From NCBI RefSeq assembly GCF_945956965.1, contig NZ_CAMFJS010000001.1:248001-312000 (forward strand): DNA of 64,000 nt, given 5' to 3'. This document shows positions 48,956-56,888 of this stretch, piece after piece. Below the pieces are notes generated by a model. The model ran no database searches and was not told the DNA's origin. It saw nothing but the letters and a program-made list of their open reading frames with translations. The position numbers and the translations under genes are program-made. The stretch is from an uncultured Roseateles sp. (GTDB lineage: Bacteria; Pseudomonadota; Gammaproteobacteria; Burkholderiales; Burkholderiaceae_C). Each line of letters starts with the position of its first letter. The first letter of the stretch is position 1.

Positions 48956-49162
48956 TAAGAAATCGGCAGATTTGATTCCGTTACGGTTTTTGCGGAGTGA
49001 CGGGATCAGATTTGCCGGTTAGCCTTCAATCTACGTCAAGCAATCCGCCCTCCGCTTCCAGTCAAAGACAGGCGGTGATCGGCCCCTTGTCGAAATTGCT
49101 GCACCGCACAATTTCTGGCATGATGGCCTCACTTCCCCCATCCGAAAACGCGAGTCAAACCC

Positions 49163-50476
49163 ATGCTGTATCAACTTTTTGAAACCCAGCGCGCCCTGAT
49201 GAGCCCCTTCTCGGAGTTCGCCAGTGCCTCGGCCAAGCTCTACAGCCACCCGCTGTCGCCCTTTGCGCATTCACCGATGTCGCAGCGCGTGTCCGCCGGT
49301 TTGGATTTGATGCACCGCCTGGCCAAGGACTATGAAAAGCCCGAATTTGGCATTCGCGGCGTGGAAGTGGACGGCGTCGAAGTGGCGGTGCAGGAGCTGA
49401 TCCCCATCACCAAGCCTTTCTGCCGCCTGCTGCGCTTCAAGCGCTACACCGACGACCCCGCGGTGCTGCTGAAGATGAAGGACCAGCCCACCGTCTTGGT
49501 GGTCGCGCCCCTGTCCGGCCACCACAGCACCTTGCTGCGCGACACCGTGCGCCAATTGCTGAAGGACCACAAGGTCTTCATCACCGACTGGACCGATGCC
49601 CGCATGGTGCCGCTCGAAGAAGGCGCCTTCCATCTGGACGACTACATCAGCTATGTGCAGGACTTCATCCGCCACGTCGGCCCGGATTGCCATGTGATCT
49701 CCGTCTGCCAGCCCACCGTGCCGGTGCTGGCCGCCATTTCGCTGATGGCCTCTGCCGGAGAAAAGACCCCGCGCAGCATGACCATGATGGGCGGCCCCAT
49801 CGACGCCCGCAAGAGCCCGACCGCCGTCAACAATCTGGCCATGAACCGCAGCTATAGCTGGTTCGAAAACAATGTGATTTACCGCGTGCCGACCAACTTC
49901 CCTGCGGCCGGCCGCGCGGTCTACCCCGGCTTCTTGCAGCACACCGGTTTCGTGGCCATGAACCCGGACCGCCACCTGAGCTCGCACTACGACTACTTCC
50001 TCGACCTGGTGCGCGGTGACGATGACAGCGCCGACTCGCACCGCCAGTTCTACGACGAGTACAACGCCGTGCTGGACATGCCGGCCGAGTACTACCTCGA
50101 CACCATCCGCGTCGTCTTTCAAGATTTCTCGCTGGTCAATGGCACCTGGGATGTGAACGGCCAGCGTGTGCGCCCGCAGGACATCACAGGCACCGCCTTG
50201 CTGACCATCGAAGGCGAGTTGGACGACATCTCCGGTGCCGGCCAGACGCGTGCCGCGCACGGCCTGTGCTCAGGCATTGCGGCGGAACACCAGTACCACT
50301 ACGACGCCATTGGCGCCGGTCACTACGGCATCTTTGCCGGCCGCCGCTGGCGCGACAATGTCTACCCCGAGGTGAAGAACTTCATCCTGAAATACGACCG
50401 GCCAGATGCGCTGAGCCAGCCCCGCAGCGCCAACGCCGCCGCCCCCCGCAACAGTCGAAGCAAGAAGAGCGCTTGA
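49163..50476 (+). CDS. phaZ: Intracellular polyhydroxyalkanoate depolymerase
   Basis: A 437-residue enzyme that mobilises stored poly(3-hydroxybutyrate) granules. It has no signal peptide. The lipase-box equivalent VCQPT carries Cys182, matching the Cys nucleophile (Cys183) described for Ralstonia eutropha PhaZ1. Asp and His partners lie in the C-terminal PHB_depo_C region, with the His in the GAGHYG segment near residue 388. Its stop codon overlaps a TTG start of the following ferredoxin-like gene. A 242-bp gap precedes it. Confidence 0.94.
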   Translation: MLYQLFETQRALMSPFSEFASASAKLYSHPLSPFAHSPMSQRVSAGLDLMHRLAKDYEKPEFGIRGVEVDGVEVAVQELIPITKPFCRLLRFKRYTDDPAVLLKMKDQPTVLVVAPLSGHHSTLLRDTVRQLLKDHKVFITDWTDARMVPLEEGAFHLDDYISYVQDFIRHVGPDCHVISVCQPTVPVLAAISLMASAGEKTPRSMTMMGGPIDARKSPTAVNNLAMNRSYSWFENNVIYRVPTNFPAAGRAVYPGFLQHTGFVAMNPDRHLSSHYDYFLDLVRGDDDSADSHRQFYDEYNAVLDMPAEYYLDTIRVVFQDFSLVNGTWDVNGQRVRPQDITGTALLTIEGELDDISGAGQTRAAHGLCSGIAAEHQYHYDAIGAGHYGIFAGRRWRDNVYPEVKNFILKYDRPDALSQPRSANAAAPRNSRSKKSA

Positions 50477-51195
50477 CCCCTCACAGCCCCACCAGCCCCG
50501 CCACGTCCACCAGCCCTGAAGGCGCTGCCCACAGCATCACCCTCGCGCTGGCGGAACGTATTGACGCGGCCCTGCCGCAAACCCAGTGCACCCGTTGCGG
50601 CTACCCAGACTGCCGCAGCTACGCCCAGGCCGTGGCCGAGGGCAGCGCCGAGATCAACCAATGCCCGCCGGGCGGCGCCGAAGGTGTGGCGCGCTTAGCC
50701 GCACTGACCGGGCGCCCTGCCCTGCCCCTCAACCCGGACTTTGGCAGCGAAGGCCCGCGCCTGCTGGCCATCATTGACGAAGCCTGGTGCATTGGCTGCA
50801 CCTTGTGCATCAAAGCCTGCCCGGTGGACTGCATCGTCGGCGCGCCCAAAGCCATGCATGTGATCGTCGATGCCCAGTGCACAGGCTGCGAGCTTTGCAT
50901 CCCAGCCTGCCCGGTGGACTGCATCAGCATGGTCAATGTCAGCGGCGAGCAAACCGCCTGGAACGCTTGGAGTGCGCCGCAGGCCGAGCAGGCAAGGCAA
51001 CGCCACGACTTCCACCACAAGCGCATGGCCCGCGAGCCGGGTGAAAACAGCCTGCGCCTGCAAGCCAAGGCCGAGGCCAAGCTGGCCGATCTGGCCGCCG
51101 CCTCCAAGCTGACCGCGCCCAGCGATCTGGAACGCAAGCGCGCCGTGATCGAGGCTGCTTTGGCCCGCGCCAGAGCACAGCGCCAGGGCAGCTGA
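50473..51195 (+). CDS. RnfB-like iron-sulfur protein (RsxB family), stand-alone
   Basis: A 240-residue protein with an N-terminal Fe-S domain, Cys39-xx-Cys42-xxxx-Cys47 plus Cys64 (TRCGYPDC...NQCPPGG). It is followed by two [4Fe-4S] ferredoxin motifs ([15 protein letters not shown] and [15 protein letters not shown], about 100-145) and a charged helical tail. The membrane helix of true RnfB is absent from the N-terminus, and no other rnf genes are present. No ATG precedes the conserved part; the TTG at 50473, overlapping the phaZ stop, is the only plausible start. The exact electron partner is unknown. Confidence 0.86.
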   Translation: MTPHSPTSPATSTSPEGAAHSITLALAERIDAALPQTQCTRCGYPDCRSYAQAVAEGSAEINQCPPGGAEGVARLAALTGRPALPLNPDFGSEGPRLLAIIDEAWCIGCTLCIKACPVDCIVGAPKAMHVIVDAQCTGCELCIPACPVDCISMVNVSGEQTAWNAWSAPQAEQARQRHDFHHKRMAREPGENSLRLQAKAEAKLADLAAASKLTAPSDLERKRAVIEAALARARAQRQGS

Positions 51196-51225
51196 CGGCA
51201 ATTCAGCGCGGCAAGGCGGGCGCAA

Positions 51226-52032
51226 TCAGGCCAGCGGCCAATCCTCGCTCATGCCCAGTTGCACGCCCAGGCTGGCCAGCAGTTCGCCAGCCTCGCCGCT
51301 GAGCCAGAACTGGCGCTCGCGCATCCGCGCGGCACGGATCGGGTCTGGCCTGGTTTGGGTGCCACCGGCGCGACCCGGGTGCGTCATCATCAAGCCCCCA
51401 TCGGGCAGTGAAGCCAGCCAACCCGCCACCCACTCGGCGAAGCTGATCGCTTCATCAAAACCGTAGACGCCCGCGAAGTCGGTATTGCAGCGCAGCCCTG
51501 CCCGACGCGCCCCGCGGCGCAGCGCTGCGGCGCCCAGGCTGGAAATCACGGCAGCCTTAGTCCCGCGCCAAGTCTGGTTACGCGTCGAGCGCAGTGCGCA
51601 GGCCTGGCCATAACGCGCCGTCACGGCTGACAGCAGTTCCTCGCGAATCAGCGGCAACTGGTGCACATGCTGGTGCCCATCGACATAGCTAGGCGCCTGT
51701 TTCATCTGAGCTTCGAAGGCGTCGAGCTGGCTGGCAATCCAATCCCGCACCGCCCCGCGCGGCAACTGGCGGAAATAGCTCAGTCGGATCCAATCCGACA
51801 ACCCGCGCTCTGGCGCATAAGGCGCAAACTCATTCACATCCAGATGCAGGCCGTAGTCGGCGGCGCCCTGGCGTTCACGCAGGGCGCCAGCCCAGGTGGG
51901 CCAGGCAGGCGACAAGACCATGCAGCTGGTCGCACTCAGCCTCCCGGCGTCTATGCACTCCAAAATGCCTTGGCTGACGGCATCGTCAAAGCCAAAGTCA
52001 TCCGCGCAGATCTGGATTCGCTTGGCGCTCAT
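51226..52032 (-). CDS. ChbG/HpnK (YdjC-like) family carbohydrate deacetylase, NaxD-like
   Basis: A 268-residue metal-dependent deacetylase. Metal and catalytic residues are visible: Asp11-Asp12 in CADDFG, His63 in GLHLDVN, and the His cluster DGHQHVHQLP at 118-127. The family removes N-acetyl groups from sugars. NaxD of Francisella and the Bordetella homologue deacetylate an undecaprenyl-phosphate-linked N-acetylhexosamine. The ATG overlaps the GtrA stop (ATGA). With the three genes upstream it fits a lipid A modification pathway; chitooligosaccharide deacetylation is the alternative. Confidence 0.86.
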   Translation of the reverse strand: MSAKRIQICADDFGFDDAVSQGILECIDAGRLSATSCMVLSPAWPTWAGALRERQGAADYGLHLDVNEFAPYAPERGLSDWIRLSYFRQLPRGAVRDWIASQLDAFEAQMKQAPSYVDGHQHVHQLPLIREELLSAVTARYGQACALRSTRNQTWRGTKAAVISSLGAAALRRGARRAGLRCNTDFAGVYGFDEAISFAEWVAGWLASLPDGGLMMTHPGRAGGTQTRPDPIRAARMRERQFWLSGEAGELLASLGVQLGMSEDWPLA

Positions 52033-52412
52033 CCTGCCGCCAGCTTGTTGCGAAAAGCCCAGAAGCGGCTCAAGACCCAAGTCATCGCGGCCACCGCGAC
52101 CAAGACGATCAGCAACGCGAGACGGTATTCCAGGCCCAAGCCCAACAAGACCGCATAGAGCAGCTCATTGCAAACAAAACCCAGCACCGCCACCAGGGCA
52201 AAGCGCGGCAAGGCGGACTTCACCGAGGCCTGCTGCGCCGCAAAGCTGAGGCGGTGATGGCCTAAGAAGCTGACGCCAAACGCGATCAGAAATCCCGCCA
52301 CATTGGCCGCCAGTGCAGGCAGCTGCCATTGGGAGACCAAGAGCCAGACGACCGAGAAATGCACCGCCGCAGCACTGGCCCCAACGAGGCCAAACCAGAG
52401 CAGCGAACTCAC
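52029..52412 (-). CDS. GtrA-family membrane protein
   Basis: A 127-residue protein with four predicted transmembrane helices (about 5-25, 35-52, 70-92 and 98-118). The motif NVAGFLIAFGVSFLGHHRLSF and the terminal SRFWAFRNK match GtrA, a family proposed to flip undecaprenyl-phosphate-linked sugars across the inner membrane. The GTG start overlaps the stop of the glycosyltransferase gene (GTGA), with GGAGG just upstream. It also overlaps the deacetylase by 4 bp, so the three are tightly coupled. Confidence 0.85.
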   Translation of the reverse strand: MSSLLWFGLVGASAAAVHFSVVWLLVSQWQLPALAANVAGFLIAFGVSFLGHHRLSFAAQQASVKSALPRFALVAVLGFVCNELLYAVLLGLGLEYRLALLIVLVAVAAMTWVLSRFWAFRNKLAAG

Positions 52413-53443
52413 AACTCCTCCGGGCCACTCAAGGGCGGCGTCAGCTCTTGCACGAGATAGAGCGGGCGCTGCTTGACCTCGTCGAAGACCCGGCCCAGGT
52501 ATTCCGCAATGATGCCCAAGCAAATCAGCTGCACGCCGGCCAGGAACGTGATCGACGCCGCCAAGGTGGCAAAGCCCGAGACCGGATTACCCAGGAACAC
52601 CTTCTCCAGAATGATCCAGATGGCAAAGAAGACCGAGAACACCGACACCACCATGCCCAACATCGACACCATGCGCAACGGCACTTTGCTGAAAGCCGTC
52701 AGCCCCACCACGGCCAAAGACAGCAGGCGCATGAAATTGAAGCTGGTCTCACCATGCGCACGCGCATCCGGCACGAACTCAATCGCCTTGGACTTGAAGC
52801 CCACCCAGGCGAACAAGCCCTTCATATAACGCGCCCGCTCGGGCAGGCTGCGCAAGGCCAGCACCACGCGGCGGTCCAGCAAGCGGAAGTCGCCCGCATC
52901 CGAGGGCAGCTCAAAGCGCGAGTCGCGCTGCATCAGCCAGTAAAAGAATTTGGTGTAGCTGCGCCGCGCGAGCGACTGCGACTCTCGCCGCCCGGTCTGC
53001 ACGCCGTAAACCACGTCGTACCCAGCACGCCACAGCGGCAGCATGGCCAAGACGGTGGCAATCGGATGCTGCCCATCCGCATCCATGCTCAGCACCACAT
53101 CGCCTTCCGCCGCATCCAGGCCGGCCGACAGTGCGGCCTCCTTGCCGAAATTGCGCGACAAGCGCAGCAGCCGCACCGGCAAGCCCTGCTGGATCAAGCT
53201 GTGCACCACCAGGGCGGTGCCGTCCTTGCTGCCGTCGTCCACCACCAACAATTCCAGCCGCCGCGCCTCGCCGCCCAATTTGGCTGCCAACTCGGGCAAA
53301 AACCAAGCCAGATTGGCGGCTTCGTTGAAGGCCGGCAGCACCACCGACAGGAGACCCGGCTGGGCGCGCTCCGGCGCGGCCATACCCTGTGAGGTGGCTA
53401 GGGAAGTATTCAAGGTCGTGGTCGAAAGAGAGGTCTGTTGCAT
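52409..53443 (-). CDS. Family 2 glycosyltransferase, polyprenyl-phosphate type (ArnC/DPM1-like)
   Basis: A 344-residue GT-A enzyme. It has the nucleotide-sugar motif VVDDGSKDGT (Asp69-Asp70) and the metal motif Asp121-Ala-Asp123 (MDADGQHP). Two C-terminal transmembrane helices at about 240-300 are typical of enzymes that load a sugar on undecaprenyl phosphate (ArnC, GtrB, FlmF2). The start ATG overlaps the stop of the upstream ArnT-like gene by one base (TGATG). By analogy with Francisella FlmF2 it may make undecaprenyl-phosphate N-acetylhexosamine; the donor sugar cannot be read from sequence. Confidence 0.87.
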   Translation of the reverse strand: MQQTSLSTTTLNTSLATSQGMAAPERAQPGLLSVVLPAFNEAANLAWFLPELAAKLGGEARRLELLVVDDGSKDGTALVVHSLIQQGLPVRLLRLSRNFGKEAALSAGLDAAEGDVVLSMDADGQHPIATVLAMLPLWRAGYDVVYGVQTGRRESQSLARRSYTKFFYWLMQRDSRFELPSDAGDFRLLDRRVVLALRSLPERARYMKGLFAWVGFKSKAIEFVPDARAHGETSFNFMRLLSLAVVGLTAFSKVPLRMVSMLGMVVSVFSVFFAIWIILEKVFLGNPVSGFATLAASITFLAGVQLICLGIIAEYLGRVFDEVKQRPLYLVQELTPPLSGPEEL

Positions 53444-54888
53444 CAGCGTTTGGATCCTGCGACGCCGTCGTCGCGCAGCAAGCATTGTTCCTTGTTGCAG
53501 GCCAATGCTGCACTGGGGCGGGAAGATTTTTTCGGCACCGGCACGACGATATAGGCGGCCGCGCCAGGCTGCCCCGGAATGCCCTCATACAGGCGGCCAG
53601 CAGTATAGAAAAAGGCCGAATACGGCGGCTTGGCCTGATAAGTCAGGCGGCAATCCTGGGCCGGGCAAGCCGCTTGATAAGCCTGAATCAGCGGCAGGTC
53701 CGAGTGTTGGCGCCCCACTTCGGGCAGTTTGATGAAGAAGGCCCAGGCATAGATCAGGCCCAAAACCCCGGCCAGGCCCCAGGCCGGCGCACGCGCCCAA
53801 GACTTCGCCGGCAGAACCATCACGGCCAAAATGGCCAGCCCCGGCAAGGCCGTCATTGCATAGGTGAAGATCAGATTGCGGGCCATGCTGAACAAGAGCA
53901 GCGGCGCCAGGGCGATGCAAACGGCATAGCAAGCCAGCTCCACCCCGCCAGAACTGCGCAGCTGCGCCAGCACCGCGCCCTTGCCTTGGCGCAGGCGCAG
54001 CAGGGGCAGGCGCGTCAACAGCAGCAGCACGGCCGGCAAAGCGGCCACTGCAGTAAAGGCCCAGATGATGCCCAAGGGTTGCGCATGGGCGAAGCCGTAG
54101 CGGTCGCCCTTCCAGCCGGGCTGCAAGAAGCGCATGACATGCTCACCAAGCACGAAATACTGCAAGAAGCCCGGCGTCTTGAGTTCCGCCACGATGTACC
54201 AGGGCAGCGATAGCCCCAGGCAGATCAGCCACACCGAGGGCATGCGCAAGACCGTCCACACCAGCGCCCAATGGCCGCGCCATCCCGCGTGCATCAAGAT
54301 GGGCAGCAAGGCCAGCACGGCAGCCGCCGGGCCCTTGGTCAACAAGGCCAGCGCCATGCCAAATCCCAGCACTCGGGCCGCCAGTACTCGCGCTTGACCC
54401 TCGCTTTGCAAGACTCGCCACCAGGCGGCCTGGACCAGCATCACGCAAGCGCCCAGGGTCGCGTCCGTCATCACCGCCCCGGCACTGATAAAAAACAAGG
54501 GGCTCAAACTCAAAATTGCCAGACCGGCCCACAGCTGTACGCGGCTCAGGCTGATGTTCAGCATCCAAGCCAGTGCCGCCAGACTCAGCACGCTCCAGCC
54601 CACGGCCGGCAAGCGTGCCGCCCATTCGCTGACGCCAAACACCTCAATCGACAAGGCCTGACCCCAGGTGGACAGCGGCGGCTTGGCCCAGAACACCTCG
54701 CTGGGCGTGATGTGCGGGCTGATCCAGTCGCCCAGGCTGACCATCAGGCGGGCAATCTCCGCGTAGCGCGCCTCGGTGTGATCGGTCAGCGGCATGGTGG
54801 CCAGGCTGAACAAGCGCAGCAGCAGCAAGAAGCCCAGCAAAATAATCCAGGGGCGTGCGGCGGAGCGATTCTCGGAAGGCAGGTTCAT
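53443..54888 (-). CDS. ArnT-like lipid A glycosyltransferase (GT83/PMT family)
   Basis: A 481-residue integral membrane protein with about 11-12 transmembrane helices. The first periplasmic loop carries DHTEARYAEIAR (Asp36, Glu39, Arg41), the catalytic-acid motif of ArnT/PMT enzymes. LTKGPAAAVLALLP near residue 205 and a soluble C-terminal domain of about 90 residues follow. It would transfer an aminosugar from undecaprenyl phosphate to lipid A in the periplasm. The ATG at 54888 was chosen because it immediately precedes TM1. It is the first gene of a four-gene coupled set and diverges from nth. Confidence 0.88.
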   Translation of the reverse strand: MNLPSENRSAARPWIILLGFLLLLRLFSLATMPLTDHTEARYAEIARLMVSLGDWISPHITPSEVFWAKPPLSTWGQALSIEVFGVSEWAARLPAVGWSVLSLAALAWMLNISLSRVQLWAGLAILSLSPLFFISAGAVMTDATLGACVMLVQAAWWRVLQSEGQARVLAARVLGFGMALALLTKGPAAAVLALLPILMHAGWRGHWALVWTVLRMPSVWLICLGLSLPWYIVAELKTPGFLQYFVLGEHVMRFLQPGWKGDRYGFAHAQPLGIIWAFTAVAALPAVLLLLTRLPLLRLRQGKGAVLAQLRSSGGVELACYAVCIALAPLLLFSMARNLIFTYAMTALPGLAILAVMVLPAKSWARAPAWGLAGVLGLIYAWAFFIKLPEVGRQHSDLPLIQAYQAACPAQDCRLTYQAKPPYSAFFYTAGRLYEGIPGQPGAAAYIVVPVPKKSSRPSAALACNKEQCLLRDDGVAGSKR

Positions 54889-54984
54889 GGGAAGCAAAAA
54901 ATGCGGGCGGTGATGAGGCAACAAGACAACGGGCGCCATCATGCCTGAGCTTTGAGGCCGATGGGCAGTGGACAATGCCGCCCC

Positions 54985-55629
54985 ATGAACAGCGCGCAAA
55001 TCCAAACCTTCTTCCACACCCTGCGCGCCGCCAACCCGTCGCCGCAGACTGAACTCGAATATGCCAGCGTGTTTGAGCTGCTCGCGGCCGTGTTGCTATC
55101 CGCCCAAGCCACCGATGTTGGCGTCAACAAGGCGACGCGGCGCTTGTTCCCGGTCGCCAACACGCCGCAGAAGATCGTCGACTTAGGCCTGGAGGGCTTG
55201 AGCGACTACATCCGCACCATCGGCCTCTACCGCAGCAAGGCAAAGCATCTGTATGCCACCTGCAAGATCCTGCTCGAACAATATGGCGGCCAAGTGCCGC
55301 GTACCCGCGAAGCGCTGGAGAGCCTCCCGGGTGTGGGCCGCAAGACCGCCAATGTGGTGCTGAACGTGGCTTTCGGCGAGCCGACCATGGCGGTGGACAC
55401 GCATTTGTTCCGCGTCAGCAATCGCACCGGTCTGGCGCCCGGCAAGACGCCTTTGGCAGTAGAACTCGGGCTGCTCAAGCGCATCCCAGCGGAATTCATG
55501 GTCGACGCCCATCATTGGTTGATCCTGCATGGGCGCTATGTCTGCAAGGCCAGGCAGCCTTTGTGCGCTGCCTGTGCTGTGGCCGCCCAGTGCGACCATG
55601 GTCGCCGCCTACAATCAGCAATTGATTAG
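54985..55629 (+). CDS. nth: Endonuclease III
   Basis: A 214-residue DNA glycosylase/AP lyase for oxidised pyrimidines. The helix-hairpin-helix LPGVGRKTANV holds the catalytic Lys120, and Asp138 follows in VDTHLFRV. The [4Fe-4S] ligands are Cys187, Cys194, Cys197 and Cys203, all at E. coli positions. The ATG at 54985 matches family starts; an in-frame ATG at 54961 would add eight residues. In many proteobacteria nth lies next to rnf genes; here the rnfB-like gene is separated from it by the four-gene glycosylation cassette. Confidence 0.96.
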   Translation: MNSAQIQTFFHTLRAANPSPQTELEYASVFELLAAVLLSAQATDVGVNKATRRLFPVANTPQKIVDLGLEGLSDYIRTIGLYRSKAKHLYATCKILLEQYGGQVPRTREALESLPGVGRKTANVVLNVAFGEPTMAVDTHLFRVSNRTGLAPGKTPLAVELGLLKRIPAEFMVDAHHWLILHGRYVCKARQPLCAACAVAAQCDHGRRLQSAID

Positions 55630-55645
55630 ATAGCCACGGGAAGCC

Positions 55646-55864
55646 ATGCCAAGCCTGACCGACCTGCTGGAACGCGTTGAGCGTTTGCTGCTGCGACACG
55701 ATGAACTGAAACGCACCAATGCCTTGCTGCAAGAGCAAGTGCAGCAATTGAGCCAGGAGCGCGACAGCCTGCGCTCGCGCTTGAACGCGGCACGCGCCCG
55801 CATCGATGCGCTGCTTGAGCGCCTGCCCGTCGACAACGATTCCGGAAAGAACCCTGCACCATGA
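55646..55864 (+). CDS. ZapB-like small coiled-coil protein
   Basis: A 72-residue protein that is almost one continuous coiled coil (residues about 3-60, heptads with Leu at a/d positions) followed by a short polar tail. Size, composition and position before zapA match the ZapB-like/TIGR02449 proteins linked to the division ring. The ATG at 55646 lies 17 bp after nth. Its stop overlaps the zapA start (ATGA). A direct role in Z-ring assembly is inferred from this coupling. Confidence 0.75.
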   Translation: MPSLTDLLERVERLLLRHDELKRTNALLQEQVQQLSQERDSLRSRLNAARARIDALLERLPVDNDSGKNPAP

Positions 55865-56175
55865 AGCAGATGGAAGTCACCATCATGGGACAAAGCTATT
55901 TGCTCGGCTGCCCCGAGGGCGGCGAGGCTGCGCTGGGCCAGGCCGTTAGCCAGGTGGACAAAGAGATGTGCGCCATCCGTGACTCCGGCCGCGTCAAGGC
56001 GCGCGAGCGCATTGCCGTGCTGGCCGCATTGAATCTGGCCTACCAATTGGCCGAAGGTGGTAACACGCAAGCCAAGCCCGCCAGCCCGAGCCCCATCGAG
56101 AGCAACTTGCCCGATTTGGCCGGCCTGATGCGCCGCCTGGATGAAGCCCTTGGGCATGACGGGCATTTGATCTGA
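55861..56175 (+). CDS. zapA: Cell division protein ZapA
   Basis: A 104-residue Z-ring-associated protein. The N-terminal globular part (EVTIMGQSYLLGCPEG) is followed by the dimerising helix with ARERIAVLAALNLAYQL, the conserved ZapA stretch. It crosslinks FtsZ filaments. It overlaps the ZapB-like gene by 4 bp and is followed directly by the 6S RNA gene, the arrangement known for proteobacterial zapA-ssrS. Confidence 0.93.
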   Translation: MKQMEVTIMGQSYLLGCPEGGEAALGQAVSQVDKEMCAIRDSGRVKARERIAVLAALNLAYQLAEGGNTQAKPASPSPIESNLPDLAGLMRRLDEALGHDGHLI

Positions 56176-56203
56176 GTGCCGGGTCGCTCACCGCGGCAGG
56201 CCT

Positions 56204-56209
56204 TAGAAT
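56204..56209 (+). promoter_or_regulatory. -10 element of 6S RNA
   Basis: TAGAAT ends 7 nt before the 5' end predicted from the 6S closing stem. A matching -35 hexamer is not obvious. Confidence 0.4.
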
Positions 56210-56216
56210 CCCACCC

Positions 56217-56390
56217 GTCCACTGCGTTTGCGTGAGTCCTATATTTCCTTGAACCAATGCGCAATGCGCCCGGGCTTGGAACATATCCTCTGCAGGTGTG
56301 ATCATCTCGCGTCAGATGAACCCGAAGCTTGGCTGACCTCGCCCACCTGAACCTCCGGTTCAGGAATGCGGCTCACGGCTCGCGGTGGAC
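56217..56390 (+). ncRNA. ssrS: 6S RNA
   Basis: A roughly 174-nt region with the 6S architecture. A closing stem pairs GTCCACTGCG (56217-56226) with CGCGGTGGAC (56381-56390). A second block pairs GTGAG (232-236) with CTCAC (372-376), then a large open bubble begins with CCTATATTTCCTTGAACC. The 3' bubble strand carries the conserved small hairpin CCTGAACC-TCC-GGTTCAGG (346-364). Location immediately after zapA is the canonical one. 6S RNA mimics an open promoter and sequesters sigma-70 RNA polymerase in stationary phase. The ends are approximate to a few nt. Confidence 0.86.
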
Positions 56391-56417
56391 ACCCTCTTGA
56401 ACTTTCAAAGCCGGGCC

Positions 56418-56888
56418 TTGAACTACTGGTTGATGAAGTCCGAGCCCGACGAGTGCTCGATTGACGATTTGGCGCGAGCACCGGCACAGACGCTGCCCTG
56501 GGTGGGCGTGCGCAACTACCAAGCCCGCAACTTCATGCGCGACGCGATGCGCGTCGGCGATGGGGTGCTGTTCTACCACTCGTCGTGCCCAAAGCCAGGC
56601 ATTGCCGGCTTTGCAGAAGTCGCCTCCGCGGCCTACGTCGATGCCACACAGTTCGAGCCCGGCAGCCCCTATTTCGACCCCAAGTCCTCTCCGGAAGCGC
56701 CGCGTTGGCTGCATGTGGATGTGCGTTATGTACGCAAGACCCAGCTACTGAGCTTGGCTGATTTGCGCGCCGAACCTCGGCTGCAAGGCTTGCGCATCTT
56801 GCAACCGGGCAGCCGCTTGTCCATCACGCCCGTTGAACCAGCAGACTGGACGCTGCTGCAAACCTTGTTGAAAGATTGCACCGCATGA
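56418..56888 (+). CDS. EVE domain protein (thymocyte nuclear protein 1-like)
   Basis: A protein of about 156 residues consisting of one EVE (DUF55, PUA-like) domain. It opens with YWLMKSEPDE and contains GVRNYQARNFMRDAM and GVLFYHSSCPKPGIAG, the conserved ligand-pocket segments. EVE domains bind modified bases in DNA or RNA; the cellular role is unknown. No ATG precedes the conserved start, so TTG at 56418 (MNYWLMKSEP) is chosen; in-frame GTG 56385 and TTG 56397 are alternatives, of which GTG 56385 would lie inside the 6S RNA 3' end. It overlaps the following permease gene (ATGA). Confidence 0.84.
   Translation: MNYWLMKSEPDECSIDDLARAPAQTLPWVGVRNYQARNFMRDAMRVGDGVLFYHSSCPKPGIAGFAEVASAAYVDATQFEPGSPYFDPKSSPEAPRWLHVDVRYVRKTQLLSLADLRAEPRLQGLRILQPGSRLSITPVEPADWTLLQTLLKDCTA

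Noticed and set aside
50266-50472. Upstream extension of the RnfB-like protein into phaZ
   Set aside because: The added 69 residues are an Arg/Pro-rich reading of the phaZ 3' end in another frame; family similarity begins only after the TTG at 50473.
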